Assembly (NCBI GenBank): GCA_001872625.1
Contig: MNXP01000023.1
Location: 1-64,000, forward strand
From: Bacteroidetes bacterium CG2_30_33_31
GTDB lineage: Bacteria; Bacteroidota; Bacteroidia; Bacteroidales; UBA1556
Reading direction: 5' to 3'
DNA: 64,000 bases
Position 1 is the stretch's first letter; every line of letters starts with the position of its first letter. Positions 19,134 to 28,800 of the stretch are shown here, in pieces. The notes under the pieces were generated by a model. That model did not search any database and had not been told where the DNA came from. It saw only the letters and a program-made list of their open reading frames with translations. Both the position numbers and the translations under genes were made by a program.

Positions 19134-19207
19134 GGTGGAAGATGGGGCTCGAACCCACGACCTCCGGAACCACAATCCGGCGCTCTAACCAGCTGAGCTA
19201 CATCCAC
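19134..19207 (-). tRNA. tRNA-His (GTG anticodon)
   Basis: A full cloverleaf of 74 bases on the minus strand. The anticodon loop is TTGTGGT with anticodon GTG between CCGGA/TCCGG stems; D arm GCTC/GAGC; T loop TTCGAGC. The base before the gene on the minus strand is G (complement of C at 19208), giving the G-1 opposite C73 that histidyl-tRNA synthetase needs. The acceptor stem has one U-U mismatch (position 6/67). CCA is not encoded. The histidyl-tRNA synthetase gene is at 59627-60991. Confidence 0.95.
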
Positions 19208-19292
19208 CGTTAAGAGGCTGCAAATATATTAAAATTCTGGCTTAGCAAATATTTTTCTTGTAAAATCGTATTATTAAAACCTTAAATTTTAT

Positions 19293-19300
19293 TAGTTTTG
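19293..19300 (+). promoter_or_regulatory. -7 box of the glycan operon, five bases before its first start
   Basis: TAGTTTTG then CTGCA then ATG at 19306, so the operon message would be nearly leaderless. Confidence 0.5.
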
Positions 19301-19305
19301 CTGCA

Positions 19306-20421
19306 ATGGAAAAGGAGAAAATTTTACTAAAGAAAATATTTGTTGTCATTGAACTTATAGATAAAAGCGTACCTCATAATTCGTTGCATTCTTTGGAAGC
19401 AATGGGACTGCATTTGGCAAAATATTTCGACATCTCTTTGTTATTTGTAGCTGCCTCCGCTTCTCTGGCTGAAAAATATTCTGTAGAAACCAAAACCAAA
19501 ACAAATTTTTCTATGGTTTTGATTAAAGTGAAAAAAAGTATTTCTAAAACCTTTAATGAACATCGAATTTCAAATGCATATAAGGCTGGTTGTCAAATAT
19601 TTAATTCTGTGTCTGGAAAACCTAATGTGATTATTTTTGTTGGAAAAATGAATTCATCCTTCTTACAAAATGTCCATAGAAATTATTTTGGTGTTCATTT
19701 GATTGCTTTTGTAAACAATATTGACGCATCAAAAAATTATCTGAAACCAAATATAAAATTGAAGCTTGATTGTGTGATTTATAAAAATGAAACTCTCAGG
19801 AATCAGCTGGAAAATAAATTTCTCCCACTTACAAACTGTGTGATTCCACTTCCAATTGATTATTTTGAATCGACCGAAATTTCGAAATCTTTACAAAATT
19901 CTTGTGATTTTTTGTTTGTAATAAATTCTAATAATGTATTGTATATCAATGATATAAACAATAAAATTAGAAATATTCAAAAAAATTTCCCCGACAAAAT
20001 TATTGCTATTTCTGCAGCAGCAAATTTGAAATCTTATTTTGAGAAATCTATAAAATTCGGTGCTTGTGTTTTCCTAAACTCTATGGATGAATATTTTATG
20101 GCTTTGAAAAATTGCAAAGAATTTGTACTTCTTGGAGAGGAATCAAATTCATTGGAACTTCTTGGAGAGTTTATGTTGAATGGAAAAAATGGATATTCTT
20201 TTACAGATTTAATTCATGAAAATTTTCCCTTCAAAAGTTTTTGCAAAGTTTTTGAAGCTAAAGATTGGATAGGAAATGATGACTTTTTTGTGAATAACAA
20301 TGATGTAAACTCTCCAGTTAAATTCGATGATTTTAATGAGCTTATTGACGAAAATTATTCTCCCGAGGTGGTGGCTTTTTCATTAAAAATTAAAATCGAA
20401 TCTTTTTTTAAAGCTGAATAA
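19306..20421 (+). CDS. Unrecognised protein in a glycan operon, glycosyltransferase-like shape
   Basis: A 371-residue soluble protein that I do not recognise. It starts with a hydrophobic strand (KIFVVIELID) and a basic-to-helical segment, and alternates strands with helices in two halves, as GT-B glycosyltransferases do; no E-x7-E or other catalytic motif is visible, though a LGEESNSLELLGEFML region late in the sequence sits where a donor-binding loop could be. It is the first gene of an operon with a formyltransferase/propeller fusion (13-base gap) and a flippase, so a surface-glycan role is likely by context only. Confidence 0.6.
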   Translation: MEKEKILLKKIFVVIELIDKSVPHNSLHSLEAMGLHLAKYFDISLLFVAASASLAEKYSVETKTKTNFSMVLIKVKKSISKTFNEHRISNAYKAGCQIFNSVSGKPNVIIFVGKMNSSFLQNVHRNYFGVHLIAFVNNIDASKNYLKPNIKLKLDCVIYKNETLRNQLENKFLPLTNCVIPLPIDYFESTEISKSLQNSCDFLFVINSNNVLYINDINNKIRNIQKNFPDKIIAISAAANLKSYFEKSIKFGACVFLNSMDEYFMALKNCKEFVLLGEESNSLELLGEFMLNGKNGYSFTDLIHENFPFKSFCKVFEAKDWIGNDDFFVNNNDVNSPVKFDDFNELIDENYSPEVVAFSLKIKIESFFKAE

Positions 20422-20434
20422 AAAATAAATAAAT

Positions 20435-22090
20435 ATGACCAAACTGCATTTTGGAATAATGGTAAATGGATTTGTATTGAAAAAATGGCAAATTGTGATT
20501 ATTGAAAATTTAATTTCAAATGGTCATAAGCTCGACATTATAATTCAAAATAGTGAAAAGGAAATTTTTAAGAAATCAAAATATGCAAAGTACCTGGGAA
20601 AGAATTCCTTGTATAATTTATATCTTAAATTTTTTCATAATCCAGACATGCTTTCAAATGTTGATTTTTCTCAAACATTAAATCAATATGATGTTATTGA
20701 AGTGGTTGCAGAACTTAAAGGCAAGTTTTCGCAGTATTTTGCCACTGATAAAATTGAGATTATTAAGGCTAAAAATCTTGATTTTATTTTAAGATTTGGT
20801 TTTAATATTATTAAAGGTGAGATACTTAATTCGGCAAAATATGGTGTATGGTCATTTCATCATGGCGACGAAAGAGAATTTCGTGGTGGTCCTCCAGGTT
20901 TTTGGGAAATTTATTATCATAAAAATATTAATGGAATAATCTTGCAAAAGCTTACAGAGAAACTTGATGGGGGAATGATTATTCGAAAAGGAATGTTTTC
21001 TATCGTAAATCATTCTTACTCAACACATTTGAATGAATTACTTAGGCATGGAATTAACCTTATTCTGTTTGCAGTAGAAAATCTATCACATAATGGTGAG
21101 TTGAAAATGACAATAGCGGAAATAGAAACTTCGAAAATTTATAAGTTTCCAGGCAATTTTGAAATGTTCAGATTTCTAACAATTCTTATTTTCAACCGAA
21201 TTAAATTTAATTTACAAGATTTATTTCTTCATGAGAACTGGAATATTGGAATTGCTCAACAAAAGGTTGATGATTTTGTTCAAAACGAAAAACTTGAAGA
21301 AATTCATTTTATCCCCGAATCAGAGAATTCTTTCTTCGCCGCTGATGTTTTTATTTCTGAAACTGATGAAGTGGTGAGTTTATTTTATGAAGATTTTGAT
21401 TATAAAAGCTTTAAAGGAAAAATTTCTTCCCGAGATTTTCAAAAAGTTAATAATAGTTTTACTGAATCTGAAACCATTTTAGAGAAACCCTATCATTTGG
21501 CATTTCCATTTTTATGGGTACAAAATGGAAAGCAATATTTAGTACCGGAGGCAAATCATTCTAACAGTTTGCGTAGATTTAAAATAGATTCTCAGAGCAA
21601 AACTATTCTTGATGAAAATATAATTATGAAATCAGATTGTATTGATTCTGTTGTATTTAAGTACAATGATTTATATTGGATTTTTTGCACAAAAAAAGCT
21701 TATGGAACAAACGATTATCTCTTCGCCTATTATGCGGATGATTTTTTTGGCGATTGGAGTTCCTATAAAAATAATCCAATTGTATCTGATAGTAGAAAAG
21801 CAAGAATGGCGGGAAATATTTTTATGGCAAATGGAAAATTGTATAGACCAGGGCAGAAAAATAATGTTTTTTATGGAGAGGCAATAGTATTCAATGAAAT
21901 CATTGAGCTAACAAAAGATGCGTATGTTGAAAAAGAGATTTTTAAACTTATGCCATCTCAATTTTTAAAATTTTCTAAAGGGATTCATACCTTCTCAGTT
22001 TCAAAAAATTATATTGCCATTGATGCCAAAAATTATAAATTTGTCAGGTCGGAGTTTTTAAGAAAGATCAAACTCAAGATTCGCAAATGA
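20435..22090 (+). CDS. Formyltransferase-like domain fused to a GINT1-type beta-propeller
   Basis: A 551-residue two-domain protein. The N-terminal ~230 residues resemble a formyl transferase: FHHGDEREFRGGPPGFW with H142 and H143, followed by KLDGGMIIRKG with the usual Asp. The Asn that normally precedes the catalytic His is not seen (the stretch reads WSFHH), so activity may be altered. From ~residue 290 comes a beta-propeller matching my memory of the N-terminal domain of glucosamine inositolphosphorylceramide transferase: YHLAFPFLWVQNGKQYLVPE, RMAGNIF (457-463) and GIHTFS. The gene overlaps the flippase by 4 bases. Likely acts on a glycan intermediate; inferred. Confidence 0.75.
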   Translation: MTKLHFGIMVNGFVLKKWQIVIIENLISNGHKLDIIIQNSEKEIFKKSKYAKYLGKNSLYNLYLKFFHNPDMLSNVDFSQTLNQYDVIEVVAELKGKFSQYFATDKIEIIKAKNLDFILRFGFNIIKGEILNSAKYGVWSFHHGDEREFRGGPPGFWEIYYHKNINGIILQKLTEKLDGGMIIRKGMFSIVNHSYSTHLNELLRHGINLILFAVENLSHNGELKMTIAEIETSKIYKFPGNFEMFRFLTILIFNRIKFNLQDLFLHENWNIGIAQQKVDDFVQNEKLEEIHFIPESENSFFAADVFISETDEVVSLFYEDFDYKSFKGKISSRDFQKVNNSFTESETILEKPYHLAFPFLWVQNGKQYLVPEANHSNSLRRFKIDSQSKTILDENIIMKSDCIDSVVFKYNDLYWIFCTKKAYGTNDYLFAYYADDFFGDWSSYKNNPIVSDSRKARMAGNIFMANGKLYRPGQKNNVFYGEAIVFNEIIELTKDAYVEKEIFKLMPSQFLKFSKGIHTFSVSKNYIAIDAKNYKFVRSEFLRKIKLKIRK

Positions 22091-23394
22091 TTAGAAACAT
22101 TATTTCCACTACAATAACAAGGTTTTTGGCAGCTTTAATTAGTCTGGCAATTGTAATTCTAAATTCTCGAAATATTGGACCCGAAGGAGTTGGAATGATT
22201 GGCATTATTATCTTGGATATTACTATTATAGCAAATATTAGCGGATTTTTTGGTGGATCTTCCTTCGTTTATTTTGCTTCCAAAAAAAGTCTTAAAAACC
22301 TGTCCATTTTATCTCTGTTTTCTTCTATTATTGGCCCAATTTTATTTTACACCTTATATATACTGTTGCAAAATTTTGAACAAATTTCAAATGTTGTCGC
22401 TCCCAAAGAATTTGTTTATCATATTATAATGATATCCGTATTGCTATTACTTTATACAAATAATCTTTCTATGATTTTAGGAAAGGAAAAAATTATAATT
22501 CAAAATATATTAACTGTTGTTCAATCTGTTAGCTTGATTTTATCCTTATCATACTTCTTCTATTTTTCTCATGATTATAGCGTTTTAGCTTATGTAAAAT
22601 CTTATTATTTAAGCATAATTATTCCTTTAGTGTTAAGTTTTATTTTTCTTTTGCGAATGATAATAAATGACAATAAGCAAGAGGATTTTAACTTTTCATA
22701 TTTAAAAGAAATATTTGATTATGGATTTAAAGTCCAGATGGCTTCACTACTTCAGATATTTAATTATAGGATGTCTTATTATTTTTTGAAAGCATTTTTC
22801 CCTAATGGAAATCGCCTTGGTATTTATACTGTTGGTAATCAGATTTCTGAAGGATTGTGGATAATTGGGAAAAGTGTTGCAATGGTTCAATATTCAAGAA
22901 TTTCTAATACCGAAGATGATGAAATAAATTCAAAACTGACCCTAAGCCTTCTTAAATTTTCGGTAATTGTAACAGGATTTTTGTTGTTGCTTTTGATATT
23001 GTTACCAGTTGAATTTTATGTCTTTATATTTCATTACCAAGCTTTTGCTGAGGTAAAAATTGTTGTTCTGTTTCTTTCTCCTGGCATAATTTCGCTGGTT
23101 GCAAACATGATTTTCTCACATTATTTGAGTGGGATAGGAAGGCCATCCTTTAACATTATTTCTTCATTTTTTGGATTGGTTGCAATTTGCATTTCAGGAT
23201 ATTTTTTAATTCCACAATGGGGAATAACTGGTGCAGCTGGCTCTGCATCAATCACATATTTTATAAGCATGTTAATTAGTATGTTTTTTTATTTTTCTGT
23301 TTCTAAGTCAAAAATCTCAGATTTAAAACTTAAAAGGAGTGATTATATTCTATTTTATGAAGTTATTAAAACGATAATTGGAAAGAAAAAGTAA
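22087..23394 (+). CDS. Flippase, polysaccharide transporter (MATE/Wzx-like)
   Basis: A 435-residue integral membrane protein with about 12 hydrophobic segments spread over its whole length, opening with a NIISTTITRFLAALISLAIV segment as polysaccharide translocases do. It would move a lipid-linked glycan across the inner membrane. The start ATG overlaps the stop of the fusion gene (ATGA), so translation is coupled. The operon 19306-23394 thus has a modification enzyme and an export step but no visible initiating transferase in this window. The substrate is unknown. Confidence 0.8.
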   Translation: MIRNIISTTITRFLAALISLAIVILNSRNIGPEGVGMIGIIILDITIIANISGFFGGSSFVYFASKKSLKNLSILSLFSSIIGPILFYTLYILLQNFEQISNVVAPKEFVYHIIMISVLLLLYTNNLSMILGKEKIIIQNILTVVQSVSLILSLSYFFYFSHDYSVLAYVKSYYLSIIIPLVLSFIFLLRMIINDNKQEDFNFSYLKEIFDYGFKVQMASLLQIFNYRMSYYFLKAFFPNGNRLGIYTVGNQISEGLWIIGKSVAMVQYSRISNTEDDEINSKLTLSLLKFSVIVTGFLLLLLILLPVEFYVFIFHYQAFAEVKIVVLFLSPGIISLVANMIFSHYLSGIGRPSFNIISSFFGLVAICISGYFLIPQWGITGAAGSASITYFISMLISMFFYFSVSKSKISDLKLKRSDYILFYEVIKTIIGKKK

Positions 23395-23569
23395 ATTAAG
23401 AATGTTCGTAATTAATTTCTAAGATTTATAGATTTTTTTTAAACACTGAATATTAGTCATTTAAAAAGAATAGTTACCTAAAAAATCTAAATTTTATTTT
23501 GTATTAAAATTGTTTAAGAAAAATGAAATTAAAATTCGGACTTAAGGGAGAATTATTAAAAAATAGTGT

Positions 23570-23577
23570 TACTTTTG
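23570..23577 (+). promoter_or_regulatory. -7 box of the T9SS substrate gene
   Basis: TACTTTTG, 37 bases before the ATG at 23615. The gene is transcribed alone and closed by a terminator at 25525-25557. Confidence 0.5.
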
Positions 23578-23614
23578 TGTTCAGAACAAACCATTTTTAA
23601 CTAACATTTAAATT

Positions 23615-25507
23615 ATGAAAAGACAACTACTTTTTTCTATCGCTCTTAGCTTATCAATGTTTGGCGTAAGCCAAAACATAAATAGCTTTACCAAAGCTAA
23701 TCCTAATAAAGCTATAAGGACTTATTCTGATGCAGGAACAACGAATTCTTCTACACCTTTCAATAAAAGCAAAAGTGGAATGAAAGGTATTTCTTCAGTG
23801 CCAATAACAAGCTCTGGAAATGTTTACGGTTTTTTATTAGAAAATCAAACATGCCTTGTGGCGAGCGAAGCCATTGGAGTATTACATTTTACTTCAAGAG
23901 GTAATCCTCCAACAATTGGAGCTTCCTCTGGAGATATTATAAGCAGTCAGTCTCGCGATGGCGGTTGGAATTGGACACAAATGAATGTGTTCCCAAATGC
24001 AAGTGGTGCAAATAATCGCTATCCAAGTGGTGTTATTTATAACCCATCAACAAAAAACACAAATCCCGACAATGCTTATGCAGTTTGTGTTGGCCCAGTA
24101 TCAGATGGATCTGGTTGGCCATCTTCATTTTGGGGAAGCATGAGGCTTGATAGCACAAATGCAAGTCGCGAATACAAGCCTACCTATGGAGCTCTTATTC
24201 GTAGCAATTTAACAGCTACCGCAAATGGAAAATTTCATATTATTTCAAGTAATTATTCTGCTACTCCATACTTTCTCGACACTTTATTGCTTTTTGAAGG
24301 AACTTGGAATAATACCAATAATAAAGTTGATTGGGTAGAAAATAAACTCTATCACGATTTTGTGATTGGTTCCGATGGTAGCCAATTTGCATACGTTTGG
24401 GATTTTAAAACTGCTTGGTCTGAAGATGGCGTAACGGGATATTATTGGACTATAGGCCGTGATTCATCAAACGACACTCGTTCATATCAGCCAATTGTTT
24501 GGAAAACAGTTAACAGCGGTTCTACTTGGACAAAAATGCCTGTTTATGATTTTTCAAATCTCACTACAATTACTGATGAGTTAAGAACTATGGGTGGATT
24601 AACTACAAAAAGACCACAATTTACCGGCGTTATTGAAGGCGTGGTTGATGCCAATGGTAATTTGCATCTTATGTCAAGAATTTCTTCAGCATATTCAAAC
24701 AATAATGACTCTTTAGATTATTCCTTTACTCAAACTTTTGAAGGATTAGCTGGACATAATACAATTTTTGATGTTTATACAACATCTACAGGTTGGGCAG
24801 CTCACAAATTAGGACGTGTATGGACAATTGATGTAGCAGATGCAGATTCTCAATTCGGCTCTGGCGCTGATGCGATTGGTTGGGACTGTAGATTGCAAGC
24901 CGGTAGAACTACCGATGGAACAAAAGTTTTTGCTTCTTGGGCAGATTCTGACACAAGTTTTGCTTTAACAAATGCTACTGGATTTCCAATGAATACTTTC
25001 CCTGATATTATATTTGCTGGTGTTAATATTACAACCAATACAGTTATTCCTGAGGTAAATTATACTGCAGGAACAGGTCTTGCTGGAGATTGCTTCTTCC
25101 ATTATATGTCAAACATTATTTTAACTGATATTAACGGAAATTATACAATTCCTTTTGCAGAACTTGATTTAGGTTCTACTCCTCTCGACCCTGTAACAGT
25201 TAATTATGTTAAATTCTCTGGAAACAGCATTGCCGAAAATAATCCATCCCTTGCAACAATTTCGCAAAATCGTCCAAACCCATTTAGCGGTATTACAAGT
25301 ATTGAAGTAACTCTTTCTGATGCATCCGAAATTAGTATTATTGTTACTAATGTTACTGGTCAAAAAGTTTATGAAATGAATTATGGTAAAGAGTTGGCTG
25401 GATTACACAATTACCAAATTAATGCTTCTAATTTATCCTCAGGATTATATTTTTACACCGTTAAAGCTGGAAATACTAGCTCAACAAAGAAAATGATTGT
25501 AAGATAA
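23615..25507 (+). CDS. Secreted protein with T9SS C-terminal sorting domain and Asp-box repeats
   Basis: A 630-residue secreted protein with a signal peptide ending near FGVSQ (residue 20). Two Asp-box-like motifs are visible, SRDGGWNW (113-120) and NSGSTW (~300-305), suggesting a sialidase-type propeller fold; the catalytic residues of sialidases were not recognised. From about residue 550 it ends with a type A T9SS sorting domain: QNRPNPFSG, then SGLYFYTVKAGN and KKMIVR. It would leave the cell by T9SS and be cleaved and anchored by PorU-type sortases such as that at 7204-12258. The mature function is unknown. Confidence 0.8.
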   Translation: MKRQLLFSIALSLSMFGVSQNINSFTKANPNKAIRTYSDAGTTNSSTPFNKSKSGMKGISSVPITSSGNVYGFLLENQTCLVASEAIGVLHFTSRGNPPTIGASSGDIISSQSRDGGWNWTQMNVFPNASGANNRYPSGVIYNPSTKNTNPDNAYAVCVGPVSDGSGWPSSFWGSMRLDSTNASREYKPTYGALIRSNLTATANGKFHIISSNYSATPYFLDTLLLFEGTWNNTNNKVDWVENKLYHDFVIGSDGSQFAYVWDFKTAWSEDGVTGYYWTIGRDSSNDTRSYQPIVWKTVNSGSTWTKMPVYDFSNLTTITDELRTMGGLTTKRPQFTGVIEGVVDANGNLHLMSRISSAYSNNNDSLDYSFTQTFEGLAGHNTIFDVYTTSTGWAAHKLGRVWTIDVADADSQFGSGADAIGWDCRLQAGRTTDGTKVFASWADSDTSFALTNATGFPMNTFPDIIFAGVNITTNTVIPEVNYTAGTGLAGDCFFHYMSNIILTDINGNYTIPFAELDLGSTPLDPVTVNYVKFSGNSIAENNPSLATISQNRPNPFSGITSIEVTLSDASEISIIVTNVTGQKVYEMNYGKELAGLHNYQINASNLSSGLYFYTVKAGNTSSTKKMIVR

Positions 25508-25524
25508 ATATCTACCAAATTTTA

Positions 25525-25557
25525 AAAAAAACCTTCTCCATTTGGGGAAGGTTTTTT
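25525..25557 (+). terminator. Intrinsic terminator of the T9SS substrate gene
   Basis: An 8-bp stem CCTTCTCC / GGGGAAGG (25531-25538 with 25543-25550) with one G-T pair, four-base loop, and seven Ts. Confidence 0.9.
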
Positions 25558-25784
25558 TGTTTATTTTTTTTCAACCTGAAATTTAGAAGCATTTTAAGTA
25601 AGGTTTATTATGTTGTAAAATATTGAAATACAGTTGTATATAATGGGATAAATGTTTATTATTTAGAGGAACAAATAATAACATATAATTTATGAATCCT
25701 TAATAAAAAATATTAGTAATTTCGCAGTCCTTTTTGATTGTTAATATATAAAAACAATCTAAAGCACAGATAGTTACGAATAAA

Positions 25785-25813
25785 TTTTGAAATTTTCAAA
25801 ATTGATATTTCAA
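25785..25813 (+). promoter_or_regulatory. Two adjacent TTGA...TCAA palindromes before nifJ
   Basis: An 8-bp perfect inverted repeat TTTTGAAA/TTTCAAAA (25785-25801, one central base) followed at once by TTGATATTTCAA (25802-25813). They lie 22-50 bases before the nifJ start. They may be operators or fold in the leader RNA. The background is AT-rich, so chance is possible. Confidence 0.3.
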
Positions 25814-25834
25814 GGTTTTAAAAATTTATAAATT

Positions 25835-28800
25835 ATGTATAAAAAGAAAAAGTTTATTACTTGTGAAGGCAATTATGCTGCTGCTCATATAGCATATATG
25901 TTTAGCGAAGTTGCTGCAATTTACCCTATCACACCCTCATCCGATATGGCTGAGTATGTTGACCAATGGTCGGCCAATGGAAGAAAGAATATTTTTGGAA
26001 ATACAGTGCATCTTGCCGAAATGCAATCTGAAGCTGGCGCTGCTGGTGCAGTTCATGGCTCTTTGCAAGCTGGAGCACTCACCACTACTTTTACTGCTTC
26101 CCAAGGTTTGCTTTTGATGATTCCTAATATGTATAAAATTTCTGGAGAGCTACTGCCAGCAGTATTCCATGTTAGCGCTCGTGCATTAGCCGCGCAAGCG
26201 CTATCTATTTTTGGCGATCATAGCGACGTAATGTCAACTCGCCAAAGTGGTTTTGCCATGCTTGTAACCTGTAGTGCTCAAGAAATTATGGACATTGCTG
26301 CAATAGCACATCTTGCAGCTATCAAAACAAGAGTGCCATTTTTGCATTTCTTTGATGGCTTCCGTACATCTCACGAAATAATGAAAGTGGAAGCCATGGA
26401 CCAAGATGAAATTTCAAAACTCTTGGATATGGATGCAGTTAAAAGATTCAAAGACAAAGCATTGAATCCTGAAAACCCTGTTACTAGAGGTACAGCTCAA
26501 AATCCTGATATCTATTTCCAATCTCGCGAAGCTGTTAATTCATTCTATGAAGGTATTCCTGATGTAGTAGAAAATTATATGCAAGAAATTCAAAAAATTA
26601 CAGGAAGAGAATACCATCCTTTCTCATATTATGGAGCACCTGATGCAGAATATCTAATTGTGGCAATGGGTTCCGTAACTCACACAATTATGGAAGTAAT
26701 TGATTACGAAAATGCAAAAGGAAAAAAATATGGTGTTATTTCTGTCCATCTTTATAGACCATTTTCAGAGAAATATTTCATGAAAGTATTTCCTAAATCA
26801 GTTAAAAAAATTGCTGTTCTTGATAGAACAAAAGAATTAGGTGCTAACGGTGAACCTCTATATTTGGATGTTAGAGATTTGTTTTATGATAAGGATATTC
26901 AACCCGAAATTTTTGGTGGTCGCTACGGATTAAGTTCCAAAGATACTACCCCTTCAATGATAATTTCGGTATTTCAAAATATTGAGTTAAAAACTCCTAA
27001 GAATCATTTTACAGTTGGTATTGTTGATGATGTTACATTCCATTCATTGCCAATTTTGCCAGATGTAAGTGTTTCTAAAAAAGGAACCTTTGAAGCAAAA
27101 TTTTATGGACTTGGCGCAGATGGAACTGTTGGCGCAAATAAAAACTCTATTAAAATTATTGGCAACAACACCGATAAATATGCACAAGCATATTTTGCTT
27201 ATGATTCAAAGAAATCTGGAGGTTTTACTACTTCCCATTTAAGATTTGGCGATGTTCCCATTGATTCTCATTATTTGGTTATTCAACCAGATTTTGTAGC
27301 TTGCCATGTTCCTGTGTACCTCGAGAAATATGATATGTTCAAGGGTCTAAAGGACGGTGGCTCGTTTCTTTTAAACAGCCTTTGGGATGCAGAAGAGACA
27401 AAAAATCGCTTGCCTAACAGCGTTAAAAAATATATGGCCGAGCATAAAATTAACTTTTACATTATTAATGCTACCGAAATTGCTAAGCAAATTGGATTAG
27501 GAAATCGTACTAATACAATTATGCAATCAGCATTCTTTAAAGTATCCCAAGTAATTCCTTATGTACTTGCTGTAAGTGAAATGAAAGCTGCAATTGTAAA
27601 ATCCTATGGACGCAAAGGCGAAAATATTATTCAAATGAATAATGCAGCTGTAGATCATGGTGCTGATGTTCAAAAAGTTGAAGTGCCTATTGAATGGGCA
27701 CAATTGGAAATAATTGACACCCAAACAACTCGAGATGTACCAGACTTCATAAAAAATGTTGTTGATGTAATCAATGCCCAAAAAGGTGATGACTTACCAG
27801 TTTCAACATTTTTGGGTATCGAAGATGGAACTTTTCCTGCTGGAACGGCTGCTTATGAAAAACGAGGTGTTGCCATTGATGTTCCAGAATGGACTGGTGA
27901 AAGCTGTACTCAGTGTAATCAATGTGCTTTTGCTTGTCCTCACGCTTGTATTCGACCATTCTTGATAACAGATGAAGAAGCAGCAAATGCTCCTGTGGGA
28001 ACTGACATGGTACAAGGTAAAGGCCCAATAAAAGATTATCAATATAGAATTTCAGTAAGCGTACTCGATTGTACTGGCTGTGGAATCTGTGTGGATGTTT
28101 GTCCTTCTGTGCCAAAATCATTAGCAATGATACCATTAGGCGAAAAACTTGATGAGGTCGATCGTTGGAATTATATGAATGATGTTGTAGGTTATAAAGA
28201 TAAAGTGGTAGATAAATTTAAAAATACCAAGAATTCACAATTTTCACAGCCATTATTTGAATTTTCGGGTGCTTGCGCTGGTTGTGGTGAAACAGCTTAT
28301 ACTAAGGCAGCAACTCAACTTTTCGGTGAGAGAATGATTATTGCCAATGCAACTGGTTGTTCATCAATCTATGGCGGTACTGCTCCCTCCACACCATATT
28401 GTGCTAATAATGAAAGTGGTAAAGGTCCTGCATGGGCAAATTCACTTTTCGAAGATAACGCCGAATATGGCTATGGAATGGCTATAGCAGTTAGAAAAAT
28501 TCGCGATGGTTTGAAAATTAAAATGCTTGAAGCTATGCAATCGGAAGTTTCCCCCGACACAAAACAAGCAATGCAGGAATGGATTGATAATATGGAAGAC
28601 TCTGTGAAATCAGAGGAAGCTACAGAGAAACTCCTTCCTCTTTTGGCAAATGAAAAAAGCACTATTGCTCAACATATTCTTGATATTAAACAATATCTTA
28701 TAAAGAAATCAATTTGGATTATTGGTGGCGATGGATGGGCTTATGATATTGGCTTTGGTGGATTAGACCACGTAATTGCTTCTGGAGAAAATGTTAATAT

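Larger units (their letters stand above)
25508..25834 (+). other. Intergenic region before nifJ
   Basis: A 327-base gap holding the terminator at 25525-25557, a weaker -7-like TAATTTCG at 25717-25724, a 7-bp inverted repeat GATTGTT/AACAATC (25736-25759), and the palindrome pair at 25785-25813. No open reading frame of interest is present. Confidence 0.6.

Noticed and set aside
18993-19175. A minus-strand frame overlapping the tRNA-His gene
   Set aside because: It runs through the tRNA and its terminator; the sequence is explained by those.
19134-19207. tRNA-His as an integration site
   Set aside because: No integrase, no repeated tRNA end and no foreign-looking genes were seen next to it.
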